In this document: positions 42,693 to 51,699 of the stretch, in pieces
Position numbering within the stretch: the first letter of the stretch is position 1
Layout: every line of letters begins with the position of its first letter
Source of the DNA: Opitutaceae bacterium
Lineage (GTDB): Bacteria; Verrucomicrobiota; Verrucomicrobiia; Opitutales; Opitutaceae
DNA: 64,000 nucleotides
Direction: 5' to 3'
Assembly (NCBI GenBank): GCA_016794785.1
Contig: JAEUHC010000015.1
Coordinates: 372,001 to 436,000 of the forward strand
Made by a program: the position numbers and the translations under genes
The notes under the pieces: generated by a model
What the model saw: the letters and a program-made list of their open reading frames with translations, nothing else
Databases searched by the model: none
Told to the model about the DNA's origin: nothing

Positions 42693-44224
42693 GCGACGGT
42701 CCTCGGCTTCATCGCCCAAGCGACGCCGAGCGTCACGCCCGTGCCGATGAGCGTGAACCACGGCCAGAAAATCTCCCCGCCAAACGTGCCCTGCCACCAC
42801 GCGCTCGTCGCCGGCAGCTTCGCCGGCCAGTAGAGCAGATTCATCACGACCACGGACGAGATCATCCCGGCCATGGCCGCGCGCATCCCCACGCTCCGGC
42901 CAAAGAGCGCTAGGATCAAGCCGCCAAGCAGCGCGCCGCTTGTGAGCCCGCGCAGGGAAAAGGCGGCGTTGAGGACAAATGTCACCTCCCGCGTGAGCCA
43001 GGCCACGAAGATGAGCGCCACCGACCAGAAGACCGTCGAATGTTTGCTGAAGCGGAGGAACCACGCCTCGTCGCGATGCGGCAGCAGCGGTTTCAGAAAG
43101 TCCATCGTCGAGACCGACGCCAGCGCCGAGATCGCCGAACTGATCGACGACATCGCGGCGGACAAAATCGCGACGATCAGGAAGCCCTTCATCACGGGAG
43201 GCATCTCCGTCACGATGAAGATGGGAAAGACAAAGTCGTTGGACTTGATGCCCGGGCTGCCCTCCGGGAGCGGAATTTGAAACGAGTGGTGCTGGTAGAA
43301 CACCCAGAGCATCACGCCCACGAGCAGGAAAATCAGAAACAGCGGGAAGATCACGACCGCGCTGAAGACGAGCGCCTTCCGCCCCTCGGCCACGTTGCGG
43401 CAGGCGAGCACGCGCTGGACTATGAGTTGATCGGCGCCGTGCGAGGAGAGCACCATCACCGTGCCGCCGATGATGCCCATCCAGAGGTTGAAGGGTGGGG
43501 CGAGGGAGAAGTTGAGGTTGAGCCACTCCAGCTTGCCCGCGCGCGTCGCCTCGCTGATGGCCGTGCTCCACCCGCCGTCGATCAGCGTGGGAATGTAGAG
43601 CAGCGCATACAGGCCGCCGCCGACGAAAAGCACCATCTGCACGGCATCGGTCCAGACAACGGCCTTCATGCCGCCCACGTAGGTGTAGGCCAGCGAGAGC
43701 ACGACAAAGAGCAAAATCGCCCCGAGAATCGGATCGACCAGGCCGCCGAGGCTGCACACTTCCTCACCGAGCATGAGGCGGATTGGGATGCACGCGACAT
43801 AGACGCGGACGCCGGCCGAGAGCGGTTCAAGAAACAGAAACAGCGCCCCCGCCAGCCGCCGGGCTCCGCGCCCGAGGTGCTGCTCCAGCAGCTGGTAGGG
43901 CGAGAAGATCTCGCCCTTCATATAGTGCGGCACGAGCACGACCGCCAAAATTATCCGGGCGATCACGTAGCCGATGATCATCTGGATGAAGCCCAGGCTC
44001 CCGCCCGCGCCAAACGCGATGGCCGGCACGCCGATGATTGTGAGCGCGCTCGTCTCCGTCGCCACGATTGAGGCGCCGATGCCCCACCACGGGATGTCGC
44101 GGCCGCCGAGGAAATAGTCGCGCGTGTTGCGCTGGTCCCGGCTGAACCACACCCCCAGCGCGATCATGGCGCCGAGGTAGAGGATGATGACAAGCCAGTC
44201 GCCGACGCCGAAGTAGCCGTTCAT
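42686..44224 (-). CDS. Sodium:solute symporter (SSS family)
   Basis: A 512-residue inner-membrane transporter with ~13-14 helices. N-terminal motifs: WLVIILYLGAMIALGVWFSR, TRDYFLGGRDIPWWGIGAS and VATETSALTIIGVPA; later YTYVGGMKAVVWTDAVQMVL, the family signature, and SAAMSSISSAISALASVSTM near the sodium site. It belongs to the SGLT/putative sialic acid-sugar branch by appearance. The start ATG is 44224. It converges on the NamZ gene (7-base overlap of 3' ends) and is divergent from the propeller-cytochrome gene by 97 bases. It could import MurNAc or another sugar released nearby, which is inference. Confidence 0.9.
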   Translation of the reverse strand: MNGYFGVGDWLVIILYLGAMIALGVWFSRDQRNTRDYFLGGRDIPWWGIGASIVATETSALTIIGVPAIAFGAGGSLGFIQMIIGYVIARIILAVVLVPHYMKGEIFSPYQLLEQHLGRGARRLAGALFLFLEPLSAGVRVYVACIPIRLMLGEEVCSLGGLVDPILGAILLFVVLSLAYTYVGGMKAVVWTDAVQMVLFVGGGLYALLYIPTLIDGGWSTAISEATRAGKLEWLNLNFSLAPPFNLWMGIIGGTVMVLSSHGADQLIVQRVLACRNVAEGRKALVFSAVVIFPLFLIFLLVGVMLWVFYQHHSFQIPLPEGSPGIKSNDFVFPIFIVTEMPPVMKGFLIVAILSAAMSSISSAISALASVSTMDFLKPLLPHRDEAWFLRFSKHSTVFWSVALIFVAWLTREVTFVLNAAFSLRGLTSGALLGGLILALFGRSVGMRAAMAGMISSVVVMNLLYWPAKLPATSAWWQGTFGGEIFWPWFTLIGTGVTLGVAWAMKPRTVAQ

Positions 44225-44321
44225 GGGGTGCGCCGCGATGCAGCAAGAAGCCCCCGTGCTTGGCGAGCCTTTGCTTCGCGGCTCGCGTCCGGCGGGCAGG
44301 TTCGTTTCGTTTTCCCTCTTC

Positions 44322-47300
44322 ATGAGCCCCCTCTCTCTCTCCTTGCCCCGGTTTGCGGCGGTGTTTCTCGCGTTCTGGTCCGCGGCCGGCGCCCAGCCGA
44401 CCCGCAGCCCCGACTACAACGCCGCTCCCGCCACCCGCGGCCTCGTGCTTCACAAATGGTCCGGCGAAATCAATGTCCCCGATCCGGTCGCCGTCGCCGT
44501 CGATCCGCTGGGGCGGGTCTATGTCTCCGCCACCACCCGCCGCAAGGTCGGCGACCTCGATATCCGCGAGCACACGATGTGGATTCCTGACGACGTCGGG
44601 CTCACGAGCGTCGAGGACAAGCGCGCCTTCTTCAAACGCGAGCTCGCTCCCGGCAAGCTCCGCGCCCCGCGCGGCTCGCTCGCGGACCATAACCGCGACG
44701 GCTCGATCGACTGGAAGGATCTCACGGTTCACACCGAGCGCATCTACCAGCTCCGCGACACCAACGGCGACGGCACGGCGGACAAGATCACGGTCTTCGC
44801 CGAGGGCTTCAACACCGAGGTCACGGGCATCGCCGCGGGCGTCGGCTGGCACGATGGCTGGCTCTACGCCACCATCGCGCCTGATCTGTGGCGCTTCAAG
44901 GACACCAACGACGACGGCGTCGCCGACGTGCGCGAGATCGTGGCGACCGGCTTTGGCGTCCACATCGCCTACGCCGGCCACGACATGCACGGCCCGATCC
45001 CGGGGCCCGACGGCCGCATCTACTGGAGCATCGGCGATAAGGGCCTCAACGTCACCTCCCGCGAGGGGCGCAATTTTTCGTTTCCGAACGAGGGCGCTGT
45101 GATGCGCGTGGAGCCCGACGGCTCCAACTTCGAGGTGTTCGCGCGCGGCCTGCGCAACGTGCAGGAGCCCGCCTTCAGCGACTACGGTGATCTGCTCGGC
45201 GTGGACAACGACGCGGACCAGCCCACCGAGCGCGAGCGCTTCGTCCACATCATCGAGGCGAGCGACACCGGCTGGCGCTGCAATTTCCAATACATGCGCA
45301 CGGACAGCCTCTGGATGCGCGACGGGCTGTGGAAGCCGCGCTTCCCTGGCCAGCCCGCCTATCTGCTTCCTGCGATCGTAAGCTTCTCGGATGGCCCGGC
45401 CGGATTCAAATACGAGCCCGGCACGGCGCTCGGCCGTGCGCAGCGCGGGCTTTGGCTGCTCAACGAATTTCCGTCGGGAAAAATGCGCGCCTTCCGTGCG
45501 GAGCGCGACGGCGCGACCTTCGCGATGAAGGACGCCACCATCCTCAACGACGGCATCATGGGCATCGGCCTCGCCTGGCACCCCGACGGCTCGCTCTTCA
45601 TGGCCGACTGGATCGGCGGCTATCCGCTCGACGGGATCGGCGCGGTCTGGCGCGTCGATGCCAAGGACGGGATCGATCAACCGGCGCGCAAGGAGACGCA
45701 GCGCATCCTGTCGGCAGGTTTTGCGAACGCGCCCGAATCCGAACTCGTCGCGCACCTCGCGCACCGCGATCAGCGGGTGCGCCAGGGAGCGCAGTTCGAG
45801 CTGGCGAAGCGCAACGCCAAGCCCGCGCTGTTGAAGCTCGCGCGCGACAGCCAGGCAAACCACCTCGCGCGCGTGCATGCCGTGTGGGGCCTCGGTCAGC
45901 TGCTGCGCCGCAGCGCCACCGAGTCCGCGACTGTGGCCGCATTGTTGCGCGACGGTGACGCGGAGATCCGCGCGCAGGCGGCGAAAGTGCTCGGCGATGC
46001 CGCTACCTCCGGCGCGAAAGGCGAAGGCAAGGCGCTCATCCCGCTGCTCGCCGACACCGAACCCCGCACACGCCTGCAGGCGGCGATCGCCTTGGGTAAA
46101 TTCCGCGAGCCGGCGGCAGTCGAGGCGCTTTTTGCTCTCGCCGCCCGCGAAGGCACCGAGCCCGTCATGCGGCAGGCCATCGTCGCCGGCCTCGCCGGCT
46201 GCGCGACACCCGCGGCCCTCGCCGCGAGGAAATCCGATGCGTCGCAAGGGATCCGCATGTCGGCCGTGATCGCGCTGAGGCGCCTGGCGGCGCCGGAGAT
46301 TGCGGTGTTTCTCGATGACGCGGATCCGCTTGTCGCCGCCGAGGCCGCGCGCGGCATCCATGACGACACGTCGATTCCGGCGGCCCTGCCGCAGCTGGCC
46401 GCGCAGCTCGGCGGCGCGCTGCGGGGCGAGCCCGTCACCCGCCGCGCGATCAATGCGGCGCTGCGGCTCGGCACCGCGGCGGATGCCGGCCGCGTGCTGG
46501 CGTTTGCCCTCAACGAGGCGGCGCCGCGCGACCAGCGAATCGAGGCACTCACCGCCCTCAAGGTGTGGGCCAACCCGCCGCGCCTCGACTTGGTTGATGG
46601 CTGGGCCCGGACCTTTGACCCGCAGCGGATCGAGGGCGTGCTCGCGCAGCGCCTCGACGCGCTGCTGGCGCTCGCCGATCCGGGACTGAAGACGCTCGCG
46701 ATCGAAATCATGGTGGCGCATTCGCTCAAGGCCGCGCCGGCGCAGATCGCGGCGATTGTCGCGGAGGCGAAGGCCTCGGGCGAGCTGCGGGCGCAGGCCC
46801 TGCGTTTGCTCGGCGGCGACCAGCGCAACGATCCGGCGTTCGAGCGCGCGCTTGATGTGGCGCTGGCCGCCGGCTCGCCGGCGCCGCTTTACCGCGCGGG
46901 TCTTTCCCTGCTGCTGCCCGGCCTGTCCGCCCGCCTCGTGGCGGAGGCTCGCACCGCGCTGGCGAGCCGAGGCGTTCCGGAAAAACAGCACGCGATCGCC
47001 CTGCTCGCGCAGGCGGGCACGGCGGTGAGCGACGCGTTGCTCGGCACTCTGGCTGATGCGCTCGTCGCCGGGAAATGTGAGCCGGCCCTGAAACTGGATG
47101 TGCTCGAGGCGTTGCAGGCGCGCGAAGCGAAGAACCCCGCGCTCGCCGCCAAGGCGAAGGCCTACGCTGCCACCACCGCGGGCACGACACGGGCCGAGCT
47201 CCTGACCGGCGGTGACATCGGCCGCGGCCGCGACATTGTGGCCAACCATCTCAATGCCAATTGCACCGCGTGCCACGCGACCGAGGCCGCGGGCGGCAGC

Positions 47301-47675
47301 GAGGTCGGGCCCAACCTCCGCACCATCGGGGCGCAGCGCGACGCGGCCCATCTGCTCGAATCGCTGCTTAACCCCGCCGCGCAGATCGCGACCGGCTACG
47401 GGCTCGTTGGCATCACTCTGAAAAACAAGACCGAGATCACCGGCACAATCGCGAAGGAGACGCCGGACGCCGTGACGGTGCGCGCCTTCGACGGCAAACA
47501 GCAGGTGATTCCGCGAGCGGAGATTGCGACCCAGACGCCGCCCGTCTCGATCATGCCGCCGATGGGCGCGATTTTGCAGCCGCGCGAGCTGCGCGATGTC
47601 GTGACCTACCTTGCCAGCCTCAAGGGCGGCGGCCGCGGCGGGCGGTCCGCGACGAAGCAGGGCGAGGAGCCGTAG
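44322..47675 (+). CDS. PVC-type membrane-bound dehydrogenase: beta-propeller, HEAT repeats, cytochrome c
   Basis: A 1117-residue exported protein. Signal peptide MSPLSLSLPRFAAVFLAFWS (start at ATG 44322). The propeller domain (residues ~30-460, TIGR02604-like) shows VPDPVAVAVDPLGRVYVSAT, DTNGDGTADKITVFAEGFNT, FARGLRNVQEPAFSDYGDLL and HPDGSLFMADWIGGYPLDG. A HEAT-like helical array (~500-950) follows. A single heme site CTACH at residue 981 lies in a TIGR02603-like C-terminal domain (TACHATEAAGGSEVGPNLRT). Such proteins are abundant in Planctomycetes and Verrucomicrobia and presumed to oxidise sugars or alcohols in the periplasm; no substrate is known. Closely related in plan to the protein at 53540. 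Confidence 0.88.
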   Translation: MSPLSLSLPRFAAVFLAFWSAAGAQPTRSPDYNAAPATRGLVLHKWSGEINVPDPVAVAVDPLGRVYVSATTRRKVGDLDIREHTMWIPDDVGLTSVEDKRAFFKRELAPGKLRAPRGSLADHNRDGSIDWKDLTVHTERIYQLRDTNGDGTADKITVFAEGFNTEVTGIAAGVGWHDGWLYATIAPDLWRFKDTNDDGVADVREIVATGFGVHIAYAGHDMHGPIPGPDGRIYWSIGDKGLNVTSREGRNFSFPNEGAVMRVEPDGSNFEVFARGLRNVQEPAFSDYGDLLGVDNDADQPTERERFVHIIEASDTGWRCNFQYMRTDSLWMRDGLWKPRFPGQPAYLLPAIVSFSDGPAGFKYEPGTALGRAQRGLWLLNEFPSGKMRAFRAERDGATFAMKDATILNDGIMGIGLAWHPDGSLFMADWIGGYPLDGIGAVWRVDAKDGIDQPARKETQRILSAGFANAPESELVAHLAHRDQRVRQGAQFELAKRNAKPALLKLARDSQANHLARVHAVWGLGQLLRRSATESATVAALLRDGDAEIRAQAAKVLGDAATSGAKGEGKALIPLLADTEPRTRLQAAIALGKFREPAAVEALFALAAREGTEPVMRQAIVAGLAGCATPAALAARKSDASQGIRMSAVIALRRLAAPEIAVFLDDADPLVAAEAARGIHDDTSIPAALPQLAAQLGGALRGEPVTRRAINAALRLGTAADAGRVLAFALNEAAPRDQRIEALTALKVWANPPRLDLVDGWARTFDPQRIEGVLAQRLDALLALADPGLKTLAIEIMVAHSLKAAPAQIAAIVAEAKASGELRAQALRLLGGDQRNDPAFERALDVALAAGSPAPLYRAGLSLLLPGLSARLVAEARTALASRGVPEKQHAIALLAQAGTAVSDALLGTLADALVAGKCEPALKLDVLEALQAREAKNPALAAKAKAYAATTAGTTRAELLTGGDIGRGRDIVANHLNANCTACHATEAAGGSEVGPNLRTIGAQRDAAHLLESLLNPAAQIATGYGLVGITLKNKTEITGTIAKETPDAVTVRAFDGKQQVIPRAEIATQTPPVSIMPPMGAILQPRELRDVVTYLASLKGGGRGGRSATKQGEEP

Positions 47676-47738
47676 GCTTTTTCTGGAGCCGAGGCGCCCT
47701 CGCCGCGGTTTTGTTGGCCCGCGGAAAGATGGGTCAGA

Positions 47739-47862
47739 CCAACGGATATTCGTTTTGGACTGTCCTTGCGAGGAGTGGGCGACGAATGAATCGAGCTGGA
47801 TTGCCGCGGTGCGCTACGCACACCTCGCAATGACAAAGGTCCAAGAATTGGCGGATGTTTGG
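47739..47862. repeat. Nested palindromic intergenic repeat, copy 1 (about 124 bp)
   Basis: The core runs from CCTTGCGAGGAGTGGGCGAC to CACACCTCGCAATGACAAAG and closely matches the element at 53194-53318. CTTGCGAGG and CCTCGCAA pair across the centre. The outer CCAAC / GTTTGG ends are degraded here. It lies between the propeller-cytochrome gene and the SEC-C protein gene. Confidence 0.75.
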
Positions 47863-47959
47863 ATTGGACGCGGCGAGGGCGCCGCATCCCCAACCAAACC
47901 TTCGTGGGCACGCCTTCGGGCTCGCGTGCGATTCGCGCGGTGTTTCTAGTTTTGCGCTG

Positions 47960-48475
47960 ATGTCCTCTCCGACCACCACCCGTCCTCCCGTCGTCTCCGC
48001 GTCGCCGTGCCCGTGTGGCAGCGGCCGCACGTTTGGCGAGTGCTGCGAACCGCTGCTGAAGCAGACGCGCACCGCCGCCAACGCCGAGGAACTCATGCGC
48101 TCGCGGTTCACCGCCCACTGTGTCGGTGATCACCGGCACCTGCACCGCACTTATCTCGAGACCTCGCGCCACCCGTTTGTCGAGGAACCGGCGGGCGAGG
48201 AGGTGCAGTGGACACGGCTCGTGATCCGATCGCACGAGCCGGAGGTGAAGCCGGATCTCTCGCATGTCGATTTCACCGCCTACTTCGCGGGCAACGACGA
48301 GGCCGAGCACCCGATGCACGAGAAGTCCGAGTTTCGCCGCATCGAAGGCCAGTGGTTCTTCGTGCGCCCGCTCCGCGAGGGGCCGGCGCCCGTGCGCGCC
48401 GCCGTGAAGGCCGGTCGCAACGACCCGTGCCCCTGCGGCAGCGGGAAGAAGTTCAAGCACTGCTGCGGGCGCTGA
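47960..48475 (+). CDS. YchJ-family protein with two SEC-C zinc motifs
   Basis: A 171-residue cytoplasmic protein. An N-terminal SEC-C-type motif (SPCPCGSGRTFGECCEPLLK) and a C-terminal one (RNDPCPCGSGKKFKHCCGR) bracket a central NTF2-like/UPF0225 domain (AEELMRSRFTAHCVGDHRHL, VDFTAYFAGNDEAEHPMHEK). SEC-C modules bind zinc and, in SecA, contact SecB or ribosomes; YchJ proteins have no firmly known role. The start was set at ATG 47960. Length is normal for YchJ. It is monocistronic; the next gene is on the opposite strand. Confidence 0.9.
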   Translation: MSSPTTTRPPVVSASPCPCGSGRTFGECCEPLLKQTRTAANAEELMRSRFTAHCVGDHRHLHRTYLETSRHPFVEEPAGEEVQWTRLVIRSHEPEVKPDLSHVDFTAYFAGNDEAEHPMHEKSEFRRIEGQWFFVRPLREGPAPVRAAVKAGRNDPCPCGSGKKFKHCCGR

Positions 48476-48635
48476 GGGCCACAGCGGGGCTCGCGGCTGC
48501 GGTTCCAGGCTAGTGTGGCCCTTTGCGTAATAGCAGGAGTGTCGCAATTCGGTGGGCGTGGTCCTCCTGCCACTCACGGGGCGAGTTGCAGTTTCGGCGC
48601 ATCACCAACTCTCCGAAAGCGCGTGGCGGCGATCC

Positions 48636-49115
48636 CTAACCTTTTCGGTTGTGCCGCTCGTCGTAAAGTGTGCGCGCTTTCCGGTATACGGCTTCGGGTG
48701 TTCCCGAACCGAATCGCTCAATAATGTGCGCATGCATGATACGATTGTAGCTGGAAACATACTCGACCAAGGCTTCGGTCACAAGACATCCGGCTAAATC
48801 TCGGGATTCGACATCGAACTCCCGCTTCCAAATCTCCTTCAACTCGGAATTCCAAGGATAGGGCAGGCCATATCCTAGCAGCACAACTTTTCCCGCGCGC
48901 AGATCTAACGACGCTTCATGCGCACCATCGCGTCCCTCGTATTCGTCGCCATTCGTCGTGGTGATGGGCGGGAGAATCGCAACGGCGTTTCTTTTCCACC
49001 ACTGAGGCGATTCACCGGCGAATTGAACCTTGGTTGTGCGAGGCCCCCACCAGCGAAAATAGACCACAAATGCCAGCATCAGGGCCGCTGGAATTATCAA
49101 ATAGACGCGCTTCAT
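48636..49115 (-). CDS. Small membrane-anchored protein of unknown function (paralog of 479-943)
   Basis: A 159-residue protein. Residues ~4-20 form a transmembrane helix (MKRVYLIIPAALMLAFVVYF) followed by RWWG and a probably periplasmic domain. It shares plan and core with the 154-residue protein at 479-943: DLAGCLVTEALVEYVSSYN versus the other's PLAGCIVNEPLVNFADAYN, each followed by a helix with I-x-x-F-G and a basic tail. The surrounding DNA is visibly less GC-rich than neighbours (28 of 60 bases in 48721-48780), suggesting different age or origin. A small inverted repeat lies just upstream of the start. No known family recognised. Confidence 0.68.
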   Translation of the reverse strand: MKRVYLIIPAALMLAFVVYFRWWGPRTTKVQFAGESPQWWKRNAVAILPPITTTNGDEYEGRDGAHEASLDLRAGKVVLLGYGLPYPWNSELKEIWKREFDVESRDLAGCLVTEALVEYVSSYNRIMHAHIIERFGSGTPEAVYRKARTLYDERHNRKG

Positions 49116-49121
49116 GAATGT

Positions 49122-49147
49122 AAGAACGCAGGAGCCGCAGCGTTCTT
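49122..49147. promoter_or_regulatory. Inverted repeat just upstream of small membrane protein gene
   Basis: AAGAACGC (49122-49129) and GCGTTCTT (49140-49147) are perfect inverted 8-mers 10 bases apart, ending 7 bases before the minus-strand start at 49115. It could be an operator or an mRNA leader hairpin; the rest of 49116-49279 shows nothing else. Confidence 0.35.
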
Positions 49148-49279
49148 AGGATACCGGTCTCATTCGCTTTCGTCGCGTTTTTGAACAGACGCGCGGAGCG
49201 GATGATGAAAAGGAAATGCAGATTTCGAGGGGCGAATCTCTAGGCCGTGTCTTAGTCGCCCCACCGAAATGCAGCGACT

Positions 49280-50581
49280 TCACGACGTCTTAATCTGCCG
49301 CGTCTTGGAATCGTAGGTCGTCTTTTTGCCGGTGTCGTAGGCGATGACGGCCATCATCACGGCCACGGCGTGTTGGAAGCCGGCGTCGATGCTGGCGTGC
49401 GGGGTCTCGCCGCTGCGCATGCACTCGAGCCAGTTGAGCCAGTGGTCCGGGCGCTTGATCGGCGTGACTTCGATCTTGCCGCGGATGGAGCCGTCGCGCT
49501 TGCGGCCGCCTTCGGCGCTGTAATACGGCGCGTTCCAGTTATCGACGGAGAGCGTGCCTTTCTCGCCGAAGAATTTCCGGGTGTTGCCGGCGCTGTTGCC
49601 AAAGTTGTTGGAGCTCGTGACGACGAAGCCCTCGGGATACATCCACGTGGCGATCACGTTGTCGGGCGTGGTGAAGTTGTTCTCGTCCTTCCAGGTCGTC
49701 ACGCCGCCGAGGCACACGCACGACTGGGGCAGGCCGCAGTCCATCACATAGTGCATGAGGTCGAGGAAGTGCGCGCCCCACTGCGGGACGGGGCCCTGGC
49801 AGAACTCGTAGTAGCCATACCAGGCGGAATACTTCCGCGCGTCGAAGGCCTGCTTGGGGGTGTCGCCGAGGAACTCGTTCCAATCGACGTCCTCCTTTTT
49901 GATGTCCTTGCCGAGGTAGGAATACCAGTAGGGCTTGTCGCCGTTGCGGCTCTCGTCGATGCGCATGACCTTGCCGAGCACGCCGGACTTCATGAGCTCG
50001 CGGGCGCCGACGACGCCGGGGAAGCTGCGGAGCTGCGTGCCGACCTGGATGATGCTGCCGGCGGCCTGCGCAGCCTTGGCGGCATCGTAGGCCTTGACGA
50101 GCTTGGCGAAATCCGTGGCGAGCGGCTTCTCGACGTAGATGTGCTTGCGGGCCTTGGCGGCGGCCTCGAGGTGCGTGGTGTGCAGATGATCGGGCGAGGC
50201 GATCATTACGGCGTCGATTCCATCCATCGCGAGCAAGTCGCGGTAGGAGACGAACTCCTTGGCGGGGCGGCCGAAGTTTTTCTGCACGACACCGTTCATC
50301 CTTTCGCGGGCGACCTTCCACGGGTCGGCGATGGCGACGACCTCGAAGTTGGTGGCGTCCTTGTGCGGGAGGATGCCGTTGACGAGATGGGCGTCGCGGC
50401 CGCGGCTGCCGCAGCCGATGTGGGCGATGCGGATGCGGTCGTTGGCGCCGATGGAGTTGGCGCGTTCCTTGGCGGTGAGGAAACGCGGGGTGGCGGCGAC
50501 GAGCGCGGTGCCGGCGGCGGCCTTGGCGGAGGTCTTCAGGAAGTCGCGGCGGGGGAGGGGGGATTGGGCGGGGGGATTCAT
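49280..50581 (-). CDS. Tat-exported Gfo/Idh/MocA family oxidoreductase
   Basis: A 433-residue protein. Twin-arginine signal PLPRRDFLKTSAKAAAGTAL (R11-R12), so it is exported folded, probably with tightly bound NAD(P). The Rossmann motif is IRIAHIGCGSRGRDAHLV; the family EKP motif is HIYVEKPLATDFAK; the C-terminal domain has QWGAHFLDLMHYVMD and a HWLNWLECMRSGETPHASID ending. Exported relatives include glucose-fructose oxidoreductase and enzymes that oxidise glycosides to 3-keto forms. It is the last gene of a minus-strand set with DUF1080 and a sugar isomerase; a perfect 28-bp inverted repeat separates it from the isomerase gene (138-base gap). Substrate unknown. Confidence 0.88.
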   Translation of the reverse strand: MNPPAQSPLPRRDFLKTSAKAAAGTALVAATPRFLTAKERANSIGANDRIRIAHIGCGSRGRDAHLVNGILPHKDATNFEVVAIADPWKVARERMNGVVQKNFGRPAKEFVSYRDLLAMDGIDAVMIASPDHLHTTHLEAAAKARKHIYVEKPLATDFAKLVKAYDAAKAAQAAGSIIQVGTQLRSFPGVVGARELMKSGVLGKVMRIDESRNGDKPYWYSYLGKDIKKEDVDWNEFLGDTPKQAFDARKYSAWYGYYEFCQGPVPQWGAHFLDLMHYVMDCGLPQSCVCLGGVTTWKDENNFTTPDNVIATWMYPEGFVVTSSNNFGNSAGNTRKFFGEKGTLSVDNWNAPYYSAEGGRKRDGSIRGKIEVTPIKRPDHWLNWLECMRSGETPHASIDAGFQHAVAVMMAVIAYDTGKKTTYDSKTRQIKTS

Positions 50582-50613
50582 GGTGAGAAAAGAAGGCGTG
50601 GTTTCGTTTGGTT

Positions 50614-50709
50614 TGTCATTCTGAGCGCAGCGAAGAATCCACTTGGACCTTCGCACCGCATGGAGGAGTCGTGGCTCCTGCTGGATTCTTCGCTGCGCTC
50701 AGAATGACA
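50614..50709. repeat. Perfect 28-bp inverted repeat, 40-base spacer
   Basis: Arms 50614-50641 and 50682-50709 are exact reverse complements (TGTCATTCTGAGCGCAGCGA... and its partner). The element fills the gap between the isomerase and oxidoreductase genes. As RNA it would form a very stable hairpin, but it lacks a terminal T-run. It resembles dispersed palindromes found in many bacteria. Confidence 0.9.
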
Positions 50710-50719
50710 ATGAGTGGGA

Positions 50720-51697
50720 TTAAGCGACGAGGATTTGGTCGAGTTTCTGGGAGAGGTGGTTGAGGAATTCCTGCGGCGGCAGGTCGCGCGGGGCGCCCTG
50801 CTCGGTGATGAGCCAGCCGGTGTAGTTGATCTCGTCGAAGGCTTTCATCACGGCCGGCCAGTCGCTGTCGCCGTGCAAGAGCTCGACGTTGAAGCCGGAA
50901 TAAGGGCCCGTCTCGTCGCGCAGCTTGCGGCTATATTCCTTCACGTGGACGGCCGCGATGCGCGGGCCGAGGAGGCGCGCCCATTGCTCGGGCCAGCCCA
51001 GGTTCACGACGTTGCCGACGTCAAAATGCCATTTCACCGCCGGCGATTTGAACGAATCGCAGTATTCCACCGCCTCCAGCGGGCTGAGGAGAAACTGGTT
51101 CCAGACGTTCTCGAGGGCGATCGCGACGCCGAGTTCCTCGGCGAGCGGCACGCACTTCCTGATCTCCTCGACGGAGCGCTTCCACGCGTCGGCGTAGGCG
51201 ATGTCCTTCCTCACCACGGCGGGCACGAGCAGCACGGATTTCGCGCCGTAGGCCTTGGCGTCGCGCAGCGCGATCTTGAGGTTGTTGACGCTGGTCTCGC
51301 GGTCGGCGGGATTCGGCGACGAGAGCGGGTGGCTCCAGTGCGAAGCCATCAGCACGCTGGCGATCTCGAGGCCCGCGGCGTCGCGGGCGGCCAGGACATC
51401 GGTGTTGTTCTGGCCGCTGCTGACTTCGACGCCGTGGAAACCGGCGGTCTTGAGCATGCGAAACTTCTCCGTGAGCGAGAGCGACTCCGTGCCGCGGCGC
51501 GGGAACGTCGAGAACATCAGGCCCTTCTTGTTTACGCGCGGCGTGGTGCGCGAGGGCTTGAACGCGGCCGGCCCGGCGGAGGCTTCAGGCCGATTCGCGG
51601 GACGTTTCTTTTTCGTGTCGGCCTCGGCGCCGAGCAGCCCGAGCGGGGTGAGCGCGGCGACGGCGGCGGAGGATTGGAGGAAGGCGCGGCGGTCCAT
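50720..51697 (-). CDS. Tat-exported sugar phosphate isomerase/epimerase-like TIM barrel
   Basis: A 325-residue protein. Twin-arginine-type signal MDRRAFLQSSAAVAALTPLG (R3-R4), then a PF01261 barrel with TAGFHGVEVSSGQNNTDVLA, LGVAIALENVWNQFLLSPLE, KWHFDVGNVVNLGWPEQWAR, IAAVHVKEYSRKLRDETGPY and YTGWLITEQGAPRDL. The Glu/Asp/His/Glu set typical of the metal site is present. It starts 2 bases after the DUF1080 lipoprotein stop, so they are co-transcribed. Related to but distinct from the barrel at 31492. The inferred role is isomerisation or elimination of a keto-sugar produced in the periplasm. Confidence 0.87.
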   Translation of the reverse strand: MDRRAFLQSSAAVAALTPLGLLGAEADTKKKRPANRPEASAGPAAFKPSRTTPRVNKKGLMFSTFPRRGTESLSLTEKFRMLKTAGFHGVEVSSGQNNTDVLAARDAAGLEIASVLMASHWSHPLSSPNPADRETSVNNLKIALRDAKAYGAKSVLLVPAVVRKDIAYADAWKRSVEEIRKCVPLAEELGVAIALENVWNQFLLSPLEAVEYCDSFKSPAVKWHFDVGNVVNLGWPEQWARLLGPRIAAVHVKEYSRKLRDETGPYSGFNVELLHGDSDWPAVMKAFDEINYTGWLITEQGAPRDLPPQEFLNHLSQKLDQILVA

Positions 51698-51699
51698 AG

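Noticed and set aside
43827..47351. A 1174-codon open frame on the minus strand
   Set aside because: Antisense to the propeller-HEAT-cytochrome gene and into the symporter gene; composition is typical of GC-driven shadow frames.
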